64,000 nucleotides of DNA from Sphingobacteriaceae bacterium (GTDB lineage Bacteria > Bacteroidota > Bacteroidia > B-17B0 > Aurantibacillaceae), in the NCBI GenBank assembly GCA_947480015.1, contig CANKBS010000006.1:1-64000 (forward strand), read 5' to 3'. Position numbers and translations under genes: made by a program. The notes beneath the pieces are model-generated. The model searched no databases and was not told the origin of the DNA. It worked only from the letters and a program-made list of their open reading frames with translations. Of the stretch, positions 1 to 9,027 are shown one piece after another; position 1 is the first letter of the stretch, and every line of letters begins with the position of its first letter.

Positions 1-1589
1 ACCGTATAGGTGGTGTTGATGAGTGGGTTTACCACTGAACTACCACCCTGTATGGTATATGTATTTGCTCCCGCTGGATTTATTGTAAATGATTGTCCGG
101 CACAAATAGCACCAGAGTTTACCGTTAATGTTGGGTTGGGGTTTACGGTTAAAATACTTGTTGCCCATACTTGCGATAAACATCCCGCGGTGCTTGTTCC
201 TAAAACTGTATAAGTGGCATTACTTGACGGACTTACCACTGCACTGGCACCTTGAATGGTATATGTATTTGCTCCAGCTGGATTGATTGTAAATGATTGT
301 CCGGCACAAATAGCGCCAGAGTTTACTGTTAATATTGGGTTGGGATTTACCGTTAAGATACTTGTTGCCCATGCTTGCGATACACATCCTGCCGAACTTG
401 TTCCAAGCACTGTATACGTGGCATTGCTCGTAGGACTTACTACTGCAGTAGCTCCTTGTATGGTATAGGTAATCGCTCCCGCTGGATTTATCGTAAATGA
501 CTGGCCTGCACAAATGGTTCCGTTGTTTACTGTAATTGTTGGACTGGGGTAAATGGTGATGGCTCCGGAAACACTACTTTTTGCCAAAGTGCCGTTTGAG
601 CCATTGACAGTACAATAGTAATATAATGTGCCTGAGTTGGATGTTGAAGGCGTGTATGAATTAACAGTTGAAGATGTTGTATTAGTGGCAACAAGGGTGC
701 CACCTGTATTACTATTTAACGAATTACTATACCACTGATAACTAGAAATTGTGCCTGAATTAACACCAGCACTAACCGTTAATGCAGATAAAGTACCATT
801 AAGACAGACGCTAACAGCTACTGATGAAATTGGAGGGCTTGATATATAAACACCGTTATTTACTAATATCCATAACTTACGGGTTGTGTAAGTATTTATA
901 TTATTATTAAAAGTCCAATCAGGGTGAACAGTTGGACTATTGCCAATGCCAAGGTTACCACCACCACTATTCCAATCATTAAATCCAAAAATAGTTTGAG
1001 CGGCACCATAATTATGAATTTGAAACGAACCATGACATGAGCCAATTCCCGTTCAACTATAAGTATCATTAAAATCATAAGTGCCAGAATTACCACCAAC
1101 ACCTGCTGCTACTAAACCAGGACTTAAACCAGGACCATAGCATTCAGACCACATTTCAATATTACCACTAATACCAGTTTTCGCCGTGACACCAGAACCA
1201 AGGCTCGAACTCACATTCATATTTGTAACCACTTTTTGCCATAAAAAATTAGCAGGCGCGTTTGGAATACCTAAATGAGCATTTGTAGTGTAAGTGCCGG
1301 TTGTGTTAAATTTATTCATAGAAACCCAAACCCATTTGTTGTCTAATTGAAAAAAGTAGGCAACTCTAGTATAATTTACACTTTGAGAAGAATTATTTAT
1401 ATTATAGTTAATTGCTGCTAAATTGCTGAAATTGCCATCAGTAGGTATATCCAACTGATATAAGACACCATACTGGGATGCCTCAGGAACATTTGTAGCT
1501 GCTAAAGTTGGCGTTACGCCTAATTGTGAAAATAATTTAAATGAAACTACTGTAATGAGCAAACTGGTCAATAAAATTCTGTTATTCAT
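1..1589 (-). pseudogene. Repeat-containing secreted surface protein, interrupted by an in-frame TGA, partial at window edge
   Basis: The start at 1589 gives a signal peptide (MNNRILLTSLLITVVSFKLFSQ) and an exported domain of about 155 residues. The frame stops at TGA 1053-1055. The same frame then stays open for about 350 more codons to the left edge and reads as a normal Bacteroidota surface protein: a Ser/Thr/Asn/Gly-rich stretch, then Ig/PKD-like repeats with the phrases SGAICAGQSFTINPAGA and ATYTVLGTS. The sentence around the stop reads NDTYS-stop-TGIGSCHG, so a TGG to TGA change is the simplest explanation. The C-terminus, where a T9SS sorting domain would lie, is outside the window. It may be a recent pseudogene or carry a sequencing error. 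The function is inferred only as an adhesin-like exported protein. Confidence 0.6.
52..515 (-). repeat. Tandem 204-bp (68-residue) coding repeats
   Basis: Near-identical blocks beginning at about 52, 256 and 460 are spaced exactly 204 bp apart. Each encodes a 68-residue Ig/PKD-like module containing ICAGQSFTINPAGA on the minus strand. The two leftmost copies are most alike, and the third differs at several bases. A length divisible by three keeps the frame, so copy number can change without breaking the protein. The array continues to the left edge. Confidence 0.85.
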
Positions 1590-1753
1590 AGGTGAAATGT
1601 TTTTTCCGCACAGCGGAACTTGGACAACTGATTTGATTAATAAATAGGATTAAAAAAGCATGTGTTCACTGCCCTTAACAAATATGGTGCCAAAGTGTTT
1701 TAGTGTTTAAAATAGCTTTAATCCCCTTGATAGCAATGTATTTAGGAAATAAC

Positions 1754-2014
1754 TTATTTTTTTAACCCGAAGTCGATTCCAAAAAATGGATTTTTGTTTA
1801 AAATCTGAACGAGGCAATAAGTTGGTTTTACAAATGAAAGAATGAAAAAAAAACAATTCGATCGTTTTATTTCAAAAAGTTGAAAGTCAGATAAATTGCA
1901 AACAAACACTACCACTTGTGGATTCAGATCTGTTTTTGGAAAGGGATTGTATTTGTCGTTAGGACAAGATGGAAAGAAGACGAGCAGAAGGAGAACCGGA
2001 AAAATGATTTTCAT
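1754..2014 (-). CDS. Doubtful small lipoprotein-like ORF
   Basis: This 86-codon frame begins with a credible lipoprotein signal (MKIIFPVLLLLVFFPSC, Cys at about 17), which is why it is listed. Beyond about residue 40 the composition turns Phe/Cys/Leu-rich and does not look like a folded domain. It may be the 5' remnant of a lost lipoprotein gene or chance. It lies alone between the adhesin-like gene and the yceI gene, with no recognisable promoter. No family was recognised. Confidence 0.25.
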   Translation of the reverse strand: MKIIFPVLLLLVFFPSCPNDKYNPFPKTDLNPQVVVFVCNLSDFQLFEIKRSNCFFFILSFVKPTYCLVQILNKNPFFGIDFGLKK

Positions 2015-2135
2015 GTCATGTACACTGAATGAACTAAAGACGCGTTCAATTCAAAATTAAGACCAATGTTTTATGCCACTATTAAGTTAAGGTTATGAAA
2101 TAAGTCGTTTGAATTTTTTATGGGTTTTGTCGAAG

Positions 2136-2717
2136 TTATTTTTTCATCGGAAATAATTCCGCATTAAAACTTACTTGAATAACTTCCGCAATTTTCTCGA
2201 TATAAAGTGAAGGCACTTTTATGTCATGGTCAGAAACTTTGACGTCAAATTTCGAACTCATGAGGATGCTGCCATCTTTCACTTCAACAACTCCCGTAAT
2301 GGTGCGGGGCTTTTTAACGCCGTGCATGTCCAAATCGCCGGTAATTGTGACATTGGTCTTACCATTCACAGTATAATCAATGGTTTCATTTATTTTGCCT
2401 TTAAACGTTGCAAATGGAAATTTCTCGCTCTCTACATAATTCTCGTTATAATGCTCCTGCATAAATGCTGATTTAAAAATAAAAGCATTTTGAGAAGCTT
2501 GAATGGCAAAGGCACCAGTTTTGGTGTTGAGTACTGGCCTTGATACCGAATTTACGGCATCAATATTTTCCATTTTAGTTGCGCTGAAAAAGCTGATAGT
2601 ACTTTTATCACCGATATAAATTTGTGATTTTACTGAAAAAGCACTTAAGGTAAAAAAAGTTAGCGCCAATAAAGTTGTTGTGCCTGTTTTAAGCAAAAAG
2701 TTAGTTGAAGTTTTCAT
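2136..2717 (-). CDS. YceI family periplasmic protein
   Basis: A 193-residue protein with an N-terminal signal peptide (hydrophobic run about 14-30) followed by a YceI lipocalin-like domain. Recognisable elements are ISFFSATKMENIDAVNS near the front, FPFATFKGKI, and the late TGDLDMHGVKKPRTI segment, where the family has its conserved LTMHGVT-type motif. YceI folds bind isoprenoid or other amphipathic lipids in the periplasm, but the ligand here is unknown. It is the last gene of a three-gene leftward operon, 10 bp after the DUF5777 gene, and probably works with that barrel and the upstream di-heme cytochrome. Family assignment is firm, role is inferred. Confidence 0.85.
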   Translation of the reverse strand: MKTSTNFLLKTGTTTLLALTFFTLSAFSVKSQIYIGDKSTISFFSATKMENIDAVNSVSRPVLNTKTGAFAIQASQNAFIFKSAFMQEHYNENYVESEKFPFATFKGKINETIDYTVNGKTNVTITGDLDMHGVKKPRTITGVVEVKDGSILMSSKFDVKVSDHDIKVPSLYIEKIAEVIQVSFNAELFPMKK

Positions 2718-2727
2718 GAGAAAATGA

Positions 2728-3636
2728 CTAATCGTTGGTTTTAGGACGGCCTTGTAAACTAAACACTCTGGAAATATTAAATCCTAAGCGAATACCCCAT
2801 TTAGACCAGGTGGAGGTATTGTACATGTAAAATTGATTTTCGGTTAAGCCAAATGAATTGGTAAAATTTATTTGAAATACGTGTCCGCCTGTTTCAAGGT
2901 CGTAACCAATGCCAAAACTATCGTAATAATTATCCTTACTATACTTGTTCAAACGGTAAGCGTATTCAAAGGTAATGGCCTGACGTTTGGTGAATTTATA
3001 GCGCGCTAAAAAGCCCGCAACGAAACAATCGTTTCCATTGGTTAATTTTTCAGCCAAATTTACATGCACCATAGCAGCGGTTAACTGCATGCTTAAACGC
3101 GAATTAAATTTGCGTGACACCATAATTTGATTGCAATAGGATAAACGATCGGTGTACACTTGGTATTTATCAAATCCATTGGTATTGACATGTTCGAAAG
3201 TTTGATAGGCAGCCGAAAATAAAGTAACACTTACCGGACTTCCACCATTTTTAGCTTGACGAATTAATTTATATTTTAAAAAACCATCCACGATTTTTTT
3301 TGTTGAGGTCCTTCCTAAACCAAACATAAAACGTCCATTTTGACTATACTCCAAACCTAAACGAATATTAGCCGTACCGTCTAAACCCCATGCATTGTAG
3401 GCTCCTGTGTTAGCATCACCAAAGCGGTGAGAGATTCTGAAATCGAGACTGCGACGACTCAGAACTTCGGTTGTGTGAAAATTTATTACACGCGTGGTTT
3501 TAAAAGTAGCTGTGGTAAATTCTTTTTTTGGTTTTTCATTTACCAAATTTAAAAGGTCTTCAGGGTTATCTTGAGCTTTAAACGGATTGGTAATAAAAAG
3601 CAGACTAATAAAGAGAAGTGAAAGTTTGTTGGTCAT
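2728..3636 (-). CDS. DUF5777 family outer-membrane beta-barrel protein
   Basis: A 302-residue protein with a signal peptide (MTNKLSLLFISLLFITNPFKAQ). The mature part has alternating hydrophobic strands, with SLDFRISHRFGDANTGAYNAWGLD and the closing SKWGIRLGFNISRVFSL typical of DUF5777. The family is found in Bacteroidota, is predicted to form an outer-membrane barrel, and its activity is unknown. It sits 27 bp after the cytochrome gene and 10 bp before yceI, a trio I recall as recurrent in Bacteroidota, which suggests a shared envelope redox or lipid-related function. No catalytic motif is visible. Confidence 0.8.
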   Translation of the reverse strand: MTNKLSLLFISLLFITNPFKAQDNPEDLLNLVNEKPKKEFTTATFKTTRVINFHTTEVLSRRSLDFRISHRFGDANTGAYNAWGLDGTANIRLGLEYSQNGRFMFGLGRTSTKKIVDGFLKYKLIRQAKNGGSPVSVTLFSAAYQTFEHVNTNGFDKYQVYTDRLSYCNQIMVSRKFNSRLSMQLTAAMVHVNLAEKLTNGNDCFVAGFLARYKFTKRQAITFEYAYRLNKYSKDNYYDSFGIGYDLETGGHVFQINFTNSFGLTENQFYMYNTSTWSKWGIRLGFNISRVFSLQGRPKTND

Positions 3637-3663
3637 AAAAATTTGTTTATTGGTAAGAAAGCT

Positions 3664-4323
3664 CTAGTTATTAGGGTAATTCGTGTCAATCCATTTTTGA
3701 ATGACTTTGATTTCGCAATCAGACATGTTGCCATCTTTTGGCATGGCCGAATAACCGGTTAGTTTGTGAATGCTGCCACTTAAACGATTGTCGGGCGCTA
3801 TGCAAGCAACAACGCCATCATAGCTCGTAAAATCAAATCCTCCACCGGCAGTCGTTGCATTGTGACAGCCTACACACCAGGTGTTTAAAATTGGCATGAT
3901 GCGATTTGTAAAAGATAAGTTGGTGGAGTCGCAGGCTTTACCGTCGCAATTGCTCGTGTTTTTAGCACCGGTATGAATCCAGTATTTTATGTATTCTAAT
4001 TCAGTTGTCGTAAGCTTTGCGCTTGATTTTGGCGGCATTTCGGGGCTAATACCGCTACATTTTGTGTATACTTCACTGAATAATGGATAATAAGGCTTTA
4101 CTTGACGCATGATTCCTTCATAATTTGTTAAATCAGAACGCCCTTCATCATCCTTGCCGCTACCGGTGTGGCAGCCTCCGGTTGTACACTTGGAAATAAA
4201 AATGGGAAGCACATTGGTTTGAAAACACACATCGGGAATGTACTTGTTACTTCGGCACTCATAAAAAAATATCAATGGAAGGATGAGTAAGGGGCTAATC
4301 AGGAGAATTAATCGGTGTTTCAT
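3664..4323 (-). CDS. Di-heme c-type cytochrome-like lipoprotein
   Basis: A 219-residue exported protein. The leader MKHRLILLISPLLILPLIFFYEC suggests a lipoprotein signal with Cys at 23. Two cytochrome-like halves follow. The first has CTTGGCH (C-x4-C-H, a stretched heme site) with a later MPPKSS. The second has the canonical CVGCH with a later AMPKDG as probable Met ligand. The architecture resembles planctomycete-type cytochrome c domains in Bacteroidota. It is the first gene of the operon with DUF5777 and YceI. Likely role is periplasmic or surface electron transfer, partner unknown. Whether the first site binds heme is uncertain because of the extra spacing. Confidence 0.75.
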   Translation of the reverse strand: MKHRLILLISPLLILPLIFFYECRSNKYIPDVCFQTNVLPIFISKCTTGGCHTGSGKDDEGRSDLTNYEGIMRQVKPYYPLFSEVYTKCSGISPEMPPKSSAKLTTTELEYIKYWIHTGAKNTSNCDGKACDSTNLSFTNRIMPILNTWCVGCHNATTAGGGFDFTSYDGVVACIAPDNRLSGSIHKLTGYSAMPKDGNMSDCEIKVIQKWIDTNYPNN

Positions 4324-4842
4324 AGGTTTATTCGCTTACTTTATTTTGTATTTTTCTGTTGTATGTTTGTCACTTCTAATTACGGCAAATTGAATCATAT
4401 GATGAGTGACAATTATCTCATTTATTAAATAATTAACGAATTTTAAATTTTGTTTCAATCATTTGGAATAAATAAAATTCCGGTCTAATCAGACTGATTA
4501 ACCTCCTTAAACTAGCCCTACCTTAAACAATACGATCAAAATCAGAAAAGAGTGGGGTTTCGTAAAAAAAAACATACTGAATCAAAAGTCTGAGAGTTAA
4601 TCAGACACAAATGTAAGCTTTTCACTCTGATTTCGAGCCAAATCCTATAGTCTTCGGGCTAATAAGCACAAAAGCCATATAGCGGATTCTCTTTTTTCGA
4701 AAGCCCGCTATCGATTATTTAGGCGCCGAAGTTACACATGTAAGAAAGTGGTCTTTCTTGTAAGAAAAAGGCTTTTCTACCACAATACCTTTGTACTCAG
4801 AAAACCACTCCCGAATTAGGAAAATATTAAAAGCACACATGA
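4324..4842. other. Intergenic region between divergent genes
   Basis: A 519-bp gene-free stretch between the leftward cytochrome operon and the rightward T9SS cargo gene. It holds a small hairpin (ATAGCGG 4679-4685 with CCGCTAT 4705-4711) and one TAnnTTTG box for the rightward gene. No ORF, RNA gene or repeat shared with other parts of the window was seen. Confidence 0.5.
4786..4793 (+). promoter_or_regulatory. Putative -7 element for the T9SS cargo gene
   Basis: TACCTTTG matches the Bacteroidota -7 consensus TAnnTTTG, about 50 bp before the start at 4843. A -33 TTG at the usual spacing is not evident. Confidence 0.45.
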
Positions 4843-6441
4843 ATGACAAATTTAAGCAAATCCCCCGCTTGGCTTATTTCTCAAAACCTGATAAAACCTA
4901 GTTTCACATCTTTTAGCTTTAGTGATTTTTATCAATCTTTTAATAAAGCCATATCTTCTTTTTTACAACCTAAACGTTTAATAAGTGCCTTTGCCTTGTT
5001 AAGTGGCTTAACTTATTCGCAGGTTATTTTTAACGAAAGTTTTAATGCCAATTTAGGAACCATGATGTCAAGTGGTGGAACAAATGCTAATTGGATTTTC
5101 ACTAATTCTTGTGGTCGAAGTTCTATGTCCGGTCACAGTGGCACCGGATCAGCTATTTTTTCGGGGTCGGCTTGTTATTACGGTAATGGCATTGCCGCAG
5201 TAAGCGGCAATATGACTTCACCTGCATTAAACATTCCAAACGGTGGTGGTAGTCTTTCATTTAAGTATGGACTGGAAAACGAATGTGGTAATAGCAGCAC
5301 TTGTTTGTATGATGCCTTATCGGTAGGTGTTTCGAATGATAATGGCGCAACTTTTACACTGGTGGCTTCATCCATGAGTGAATTTAATGCCAATAGTGGT
5401 TGGGATACTTTTACCTTAAGTTTAAATGCCTATGCGAATAGTGCCGTTTTAATCCGTTTCCGTTTCGATTCTTTTGACGGTACCGATAATATCCATGATG
5501 GGGCATATCTTGATGATATTATAGTTACTGCTAATTGTATCCCTCCAATTTTATTGGTAAAATCAAATTTACTTGTATTTTGTGTGGGCGATACTGCTTT
5601 ATTAACCGCCAGTGGTGCAAGTTCTTATACCTGGATGCCTGGTAATTTAACTGGTTCTATAGTAACCATAAATCCACTTGCCAACACCATTTATACGGTT
5701 ACTGGAATAAATGGATGTGCTTCAACTGAAACGCTGCAAGTATTGGTAAACCCAAAACCACTAGTTTTTATTTCTAATGCCAATGTTTGTTTGGGTAGTT
5801 CTTATACGTTTAATCCTTCGGGAGCCGCTTCCTATATTTATTCCAGTGGTTCGCCGGTTGCTAGTCCGGTACAAAATACTACGTATCTCATTCAAGGTAT
5901 TTCCGCATTGGGTTGTAAAAGCACTCCGGTAAGTGTAAATCTTACCGTAAAAGCCCTTCCTAGTGTACTGGCTTCTGCTTCTAAAACTGATGTATGTATC
6001 AGTGATGCTCCGGTACAATTAGCAGGCACTCCTGCCGGTGGCATGTTTTCGGGCCAATTTGTCAACACTACTGTTTTCAGTGCATCAGTTGCTAATACGT
6101 ATGTTCAAACTTATTATTATACCGATCCACAAACGACTTGCAGCAATTCAGCGACTTCAACCATAAAAGTAAATGTGTGTGCCGAATTAAGTGATGTTTT
6201 ATTTCATAAAAAAGGCATTTCTGTATTTCCCAATCCTACTTCAAACAACATCATTATCCAAACTTATAACAACCACCATAAACAAATTAGTATTTCCGAT
6301 TTAAGTGGAAGAGTAGTATTGAATGAGAATTCAGACATTGAATTAGTTCAAGTAAATGTGATAGATTGGCCAAATGGATTTTATTTTGTACGGGTTGTGA
6401 TGAATGGAAAATCTGAAATGGTAAAACTCGTGAAGGAATAA
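4843..6441 (+). CDS. Secreted protein with MAM/jellyroll-like domain, Ig-like repeats and T9SS type A sorting domain
   Basis: A 532-residue T9SS cargo. A hydrophobic signal segment (LISAFALLSGLTYSQ) lies unusually far in, at about residues 46-60, after a 45-residue polar extension. No ATG, GTG or TTG lies closer to it. Residues about 63-230 form a beta-rich jellyroll-like domain (NESFNANLG at the front, YLDDIIV at the end). Residues about 235-440 are Ig/PKD-like modules rich in Thr, Ser and Val. The last about 80 residues are a type A sorting domain (FPNPTSNNIIIQ ... NGFYFVRV ... VKLVKE), which directs export through T9SS and cell-surface attachment. The activity is unknown and it could be an adhesin. 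Confidence 0.8.
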   Translation: MTNLSKSPAWLISQNLIKPSFTSFSFSDFYQSFNKAISSFLQPKRLISAFALLSGLTYSQVIFNESFNANLGTMMSSGGTNANWIFTNSCGRSSMSGHSGTGSAIFSGSACYYGNGIAAVSGNMTSPALNIPNGGGSLSFKYGLENECGNSSTCLYDALSVGVSNDNGATFTLVASSMSEFNANSGWDTFTLSLNAYANSAVLIRFRFDSFDGTDNIHDGAYLDDIIVTANCIPPILLVKSNLLVFCVGDTALLTASGASSYTWMPGNLTGSIVTINPLANTIYTVTGINGCASTETLQVLVNPKPLVFISNANVCLGSSYTFNPSGAASYIYSSGSPVASPVQNTTYLIQGISALGCKSTPVSVNLTVKALPSVLASASKTDVCISDAPVQLAGTPAGGMFSGQFVNTTVFSASVANTYVQTYYYTDPQTTCSNSATSTIKVNVCAELSDVLFHKKGISVFPNPTSNNIIIQTYNNHHKQISISDLSGRVVLNENSDIELVQVNVIDWPNGFYFVRVVMNGKSEMVKLVKE

Positions 6442-6474
6442 ATAGTAGGGACAGAGATTAAAAAAGTCGCACAT

Positions 6475-6510
6475 AAAAAAAAGGACAAAAATTTATTTTG
6501 TCCTTTTTAA
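6475..6510. terminator. Bidirectional rho-independent terminator
   Basis: AAAGGACAAAA and TTTTGTCCTTT pair around the loop ATTTA, with an A-run on the left and a T-run on the right. It lies between the converging cargo gene and lon and can serve both strands. Confidence 0.85.
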
Positions 6511-6535
6511 TTAAATTGTATGATGTATTATTCGA

Positions 6536-8965
6536 TCAGTTTTTCACCTTTTCCTTCAACAGTGCTTGTTTCAGAACTTCTTCCATTTCGGTTACATAAT
6601 GAAAAGTTAAGCCTTTTAAATAATCGGGTTTAATATCTTCCACATCTTTTTTATTATCCAAACATAAAATCACTTCTTTAATACCCGCACGTTTAGCCGC
6701 TAGTAATTTTTCTTTAATTCCACCAACCGGTAAAACCTTACCGCGCAGAGTAATCTCGCCGGTCATAGCTAAGGCCTTTTTAACCTTGCGTTTGGTGAAT
6801 GCACTGGCTAGAGAGGTAAGCATGGCAATACCTGCACTCGGACCGTCTTTTGGGGTGCCACCTTCAGGTACGTGAATGTGAATATTGTGTTCTTCAAACG
6901 TATCAGGGCCCGCATCGATTAAATGCGGATGTGCTTTTAAATACTCTAAAGCAAGGGTAGCACTTTCTTTCATAACATCACCCAAGTTTCCGGTTAAGGT
7001 TAATTTGCCGGCTTTGCTTTTGCTTAAACTGGTTTCAATAAATAAGATATCCCCGCCTACTTGAGTCCATGCTAAACCGGTTACCACACCTGCAATGTCA
7101 TTGCCCTGGTATTTATCCTTAATATGCGAAGGACCTAAAATTTTTGCTATACTTTCTTCAGTAAGTTTTGGGATCTCCTCGCCACGGGCAATGTGTACAG
7201 CTGCTTTACGGGCAATCTTCGATATTTTCTTTTCTAAATTACGCACACCACTTTCTGCCGTGTAGGTATCTATTAAAAATTCTAGAATTTTATCGCCAAT
7301 TTTTAATTGCGATTTTTTTAAACCGCTTTCTTCAACCTGTTTCGGAATTAAATGGCGTTTTGCAATTTCGATTTTTTCCTCAACGGTATAACCATTCACT
7401 TCAATAATCTCCATACGGTCGCGCAAAGCGGGCTGTATGGTGGCTAAATTATTACACGTGGCAATAAACATCACCTTACTCAAATCGTAATCAAGCTCTA
7501 AAAAATTATCGTAAAATGACGAGTTTTGTTCAGGATCTAGCACTTCTAATAAAGCCGATGACGGATCGCCATGGTAATCGCTGCCTACTTTATCAATTTC
7601 ATCTAAAATGAAAACCGGATTAGACGTTTGTACTTTCTTCAGGTTTTGTAAAATTCTTCCTGGCATAGCGCCAATGTATGTTTTACGATGGCCGCGAATT
7701 TCACTTTCATCCTTTAAGCCGCCCAAACTCATGCGCACGTATTTTCTGTTAAGTGCCTTGGCTATGCTTTTTCCTAAAGAAGTTTTACCAACACCTGGAG
7801 GACCGTATAAACAAATGATGGGCGATTTTAAATTGCCCTTTAATTTCAATACCGCTAAATGCTCAATAATACGTTCTTTCACTTTCTCCAAACCAAAATG
7901 ATCTTCATCTAAAATGGCTTGAGCATTTTTTAAATCAAAATTGTCCTTTGTAATGTCGTTCCAAGGCAATTCGAGCAAGAGTTCTACGTAATTGGTTTGT
8001 ATGCCATGTTCTGCAGCATTCGGATTCATGCGCTGAAGCTTAGAAATATTCTTTTCAAAGATATCTTTAACTTCATCGCTCCATTTTTTAGTTAAGGCTT
8101 TTTCCTTATAACCATTTATTTCTTGCTCAAAATTATTCCCACCCAATTCTTCTTGAATGGTTTTAATTTGTTGATTTAAAAAGTATTCACGTTGTTGTTT
8201 GTCCAAATCCATTTTGGTTTTATTCTGGATTTGATTACGCAATTCAAGCATTTGGAATTCTTTGTTCAGATATTCCAAAACCAATAAGCTGCGATCCTTT
8301 AAATCCGCTACTTCCAGCATTTTTTGTTTATCCGCCGTTTTGGCGTTCATGTTACTGGAAATAAAATTGACTAAAAAAGTAGGACTATCAATGTTATTGA
8401 TCGCAAAACTCGCATCGCTTGGAATGTTAGGCGAAATTTTTACAATTTGTGTGGAGGTTTCTTTTAAGTTGGATACAATGGCCTGAAACTCCTTGTCTGA
8501 CTTAGGCGGACGAACCTCTTCAAAAGCAGTAACGCGCGCCTTGTGATAAGGTTCAGTTTGAATGTACTTTTCTATTTTAAAACGTTTTTTACCCTGAATG
8601 ATAATGGTCGTATTGCCATCGGGCATACGCAGCATTTTAATAATATGTGCAACTGTTCCAACGTTATAAAGATCGTCACCGCTTGGTTCTTCAGTACTAT
8701 CGCTGCGTTGAGCCACTACACCAATGGTTTTATCACCTTTGTTGTAATCTTTAATTAAATGGATTGATTTGTCGCGGCCTACGGTAATGGGTATCACCAC
8801 GCCCGGAAATAAAACAGTATTACGAAGCGGTAATATTGGCAGTATTTCGGGAACCTTTTCGTTCCGCATATTATCTTCATCTTCGGCGCTTAACAGTGGA
8901 ATAAAATCTGAGTCCTCATCCATGCTGTCTTTAAAGCCTATGTCGTTCAAATCGCCAAAATTCAT
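6536..8965 (-). CDS. lon: ATP-dependent Lon protease
   Basis: An 809-residue LonA-type protease. The N-terminal substrate-binding domain (LPILPLRNTVLFPGVVIPI) is followed by a coiled-coil region, an AAA+ domain with Walker A GPPGVGKTS and Walker B FILDEIDKVG, and the C-terminal Ser-Lys protease domain with PKDGPSAG (Ser at about 710) and the GGIKEKLLAAKRAG lysine. Lon degrades misfolded and regulatory proteins in the cytoplasm. The length is normal and the domains are complete. It is monocistronic and shares a terminator with the converging gene. A near-consensus -7 box (TACCTTAG on the minus strand, 8989-8996) precedes it. A second gene carrying only the substrate-binding domain occurs at 14.2 kb. 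Confidence 0.97.
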   Translation of the reverse strand: MNFGDLNDIGFKDSMDEDSDFIPLLSAEDEDNMRNEKVPEILPILPLRNTVLFPGVVIPITVGRDKSIHLIKDYNKGDKTIGVVAQRSDSTEEPSGDDLYNVGTVAHIIKMLRMPDGNTTIIIQGKKRFKIEKYIQTEPYHKARVTAFEEVRPPKSDKEFQAIVSNLKETSTQIVKISPNIPSDASFAINNIDSPTFLVNFISSNMNAKTADKQKMLEVADLKDRSLLVLEYLNKEFQMLELRNQIQNKTKMDLDKQQREYFLNQQIKTIQEELGGNNFEQEINGYKEKALTKKWSDEVKDIFEKNISKLQRMNPNAAEHGIQTNYVELLLELPWNDITKDNFDLKNAQAILDEDHFGLEKVKERIIEHLAVLKLKGNLKSPIICLYGPPGVGKTSLGKSIAKALNRKYVRMSLGGLKDESEIRGHRKTYIGAMPGRILQNLKKVQTSNPVFILDEIDKVGSDYHGDPSSALLEVLDPEQNSSFYDNFLELDYDLSKVMFIATCNNLATIQPALRDRMEIIEVNGYTVEEKIEIAKRHLIPKQVEESGLKKSQLKIGDKILEFLIDTYTAESGVRNLEKKISKIARKAAVHIARGEEIPKLTEESIAKILGPSHIKDKYQGNDIAGVVTGLAWTQVGGDILFIETSLSKSKAGKLTLTGNLGDVMKESATLALEYLKAHPHLIDAGPDTFEEHNIHIHVPEGGTPKDGPSAGIAMLTSLASAFTKRKVKKALAMTGEITLRGKVLPVGGIKEKLLAAKRAGIKEVILCLDNKKDVEDIKPDYLKGLTFHYVTEMEEVLKQALLKEKVKN

Positions 8966-9027
8966 GTGTTTATTTTTTTAAGTTCTTACTAAGGTAAATC
9001 ATATTTTATGCCATAGCAAAAAATAGA

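Noticed and set aside
896-1102. Hydrophobic ORF overlapping the break in the surface-protein gene, suggesting a frameshift continuation
   Set aside because: The natural continuation of the protein is in the same frame as the stop, not in this frame, which gives only Ile/Leu/Val-rich nonsense.
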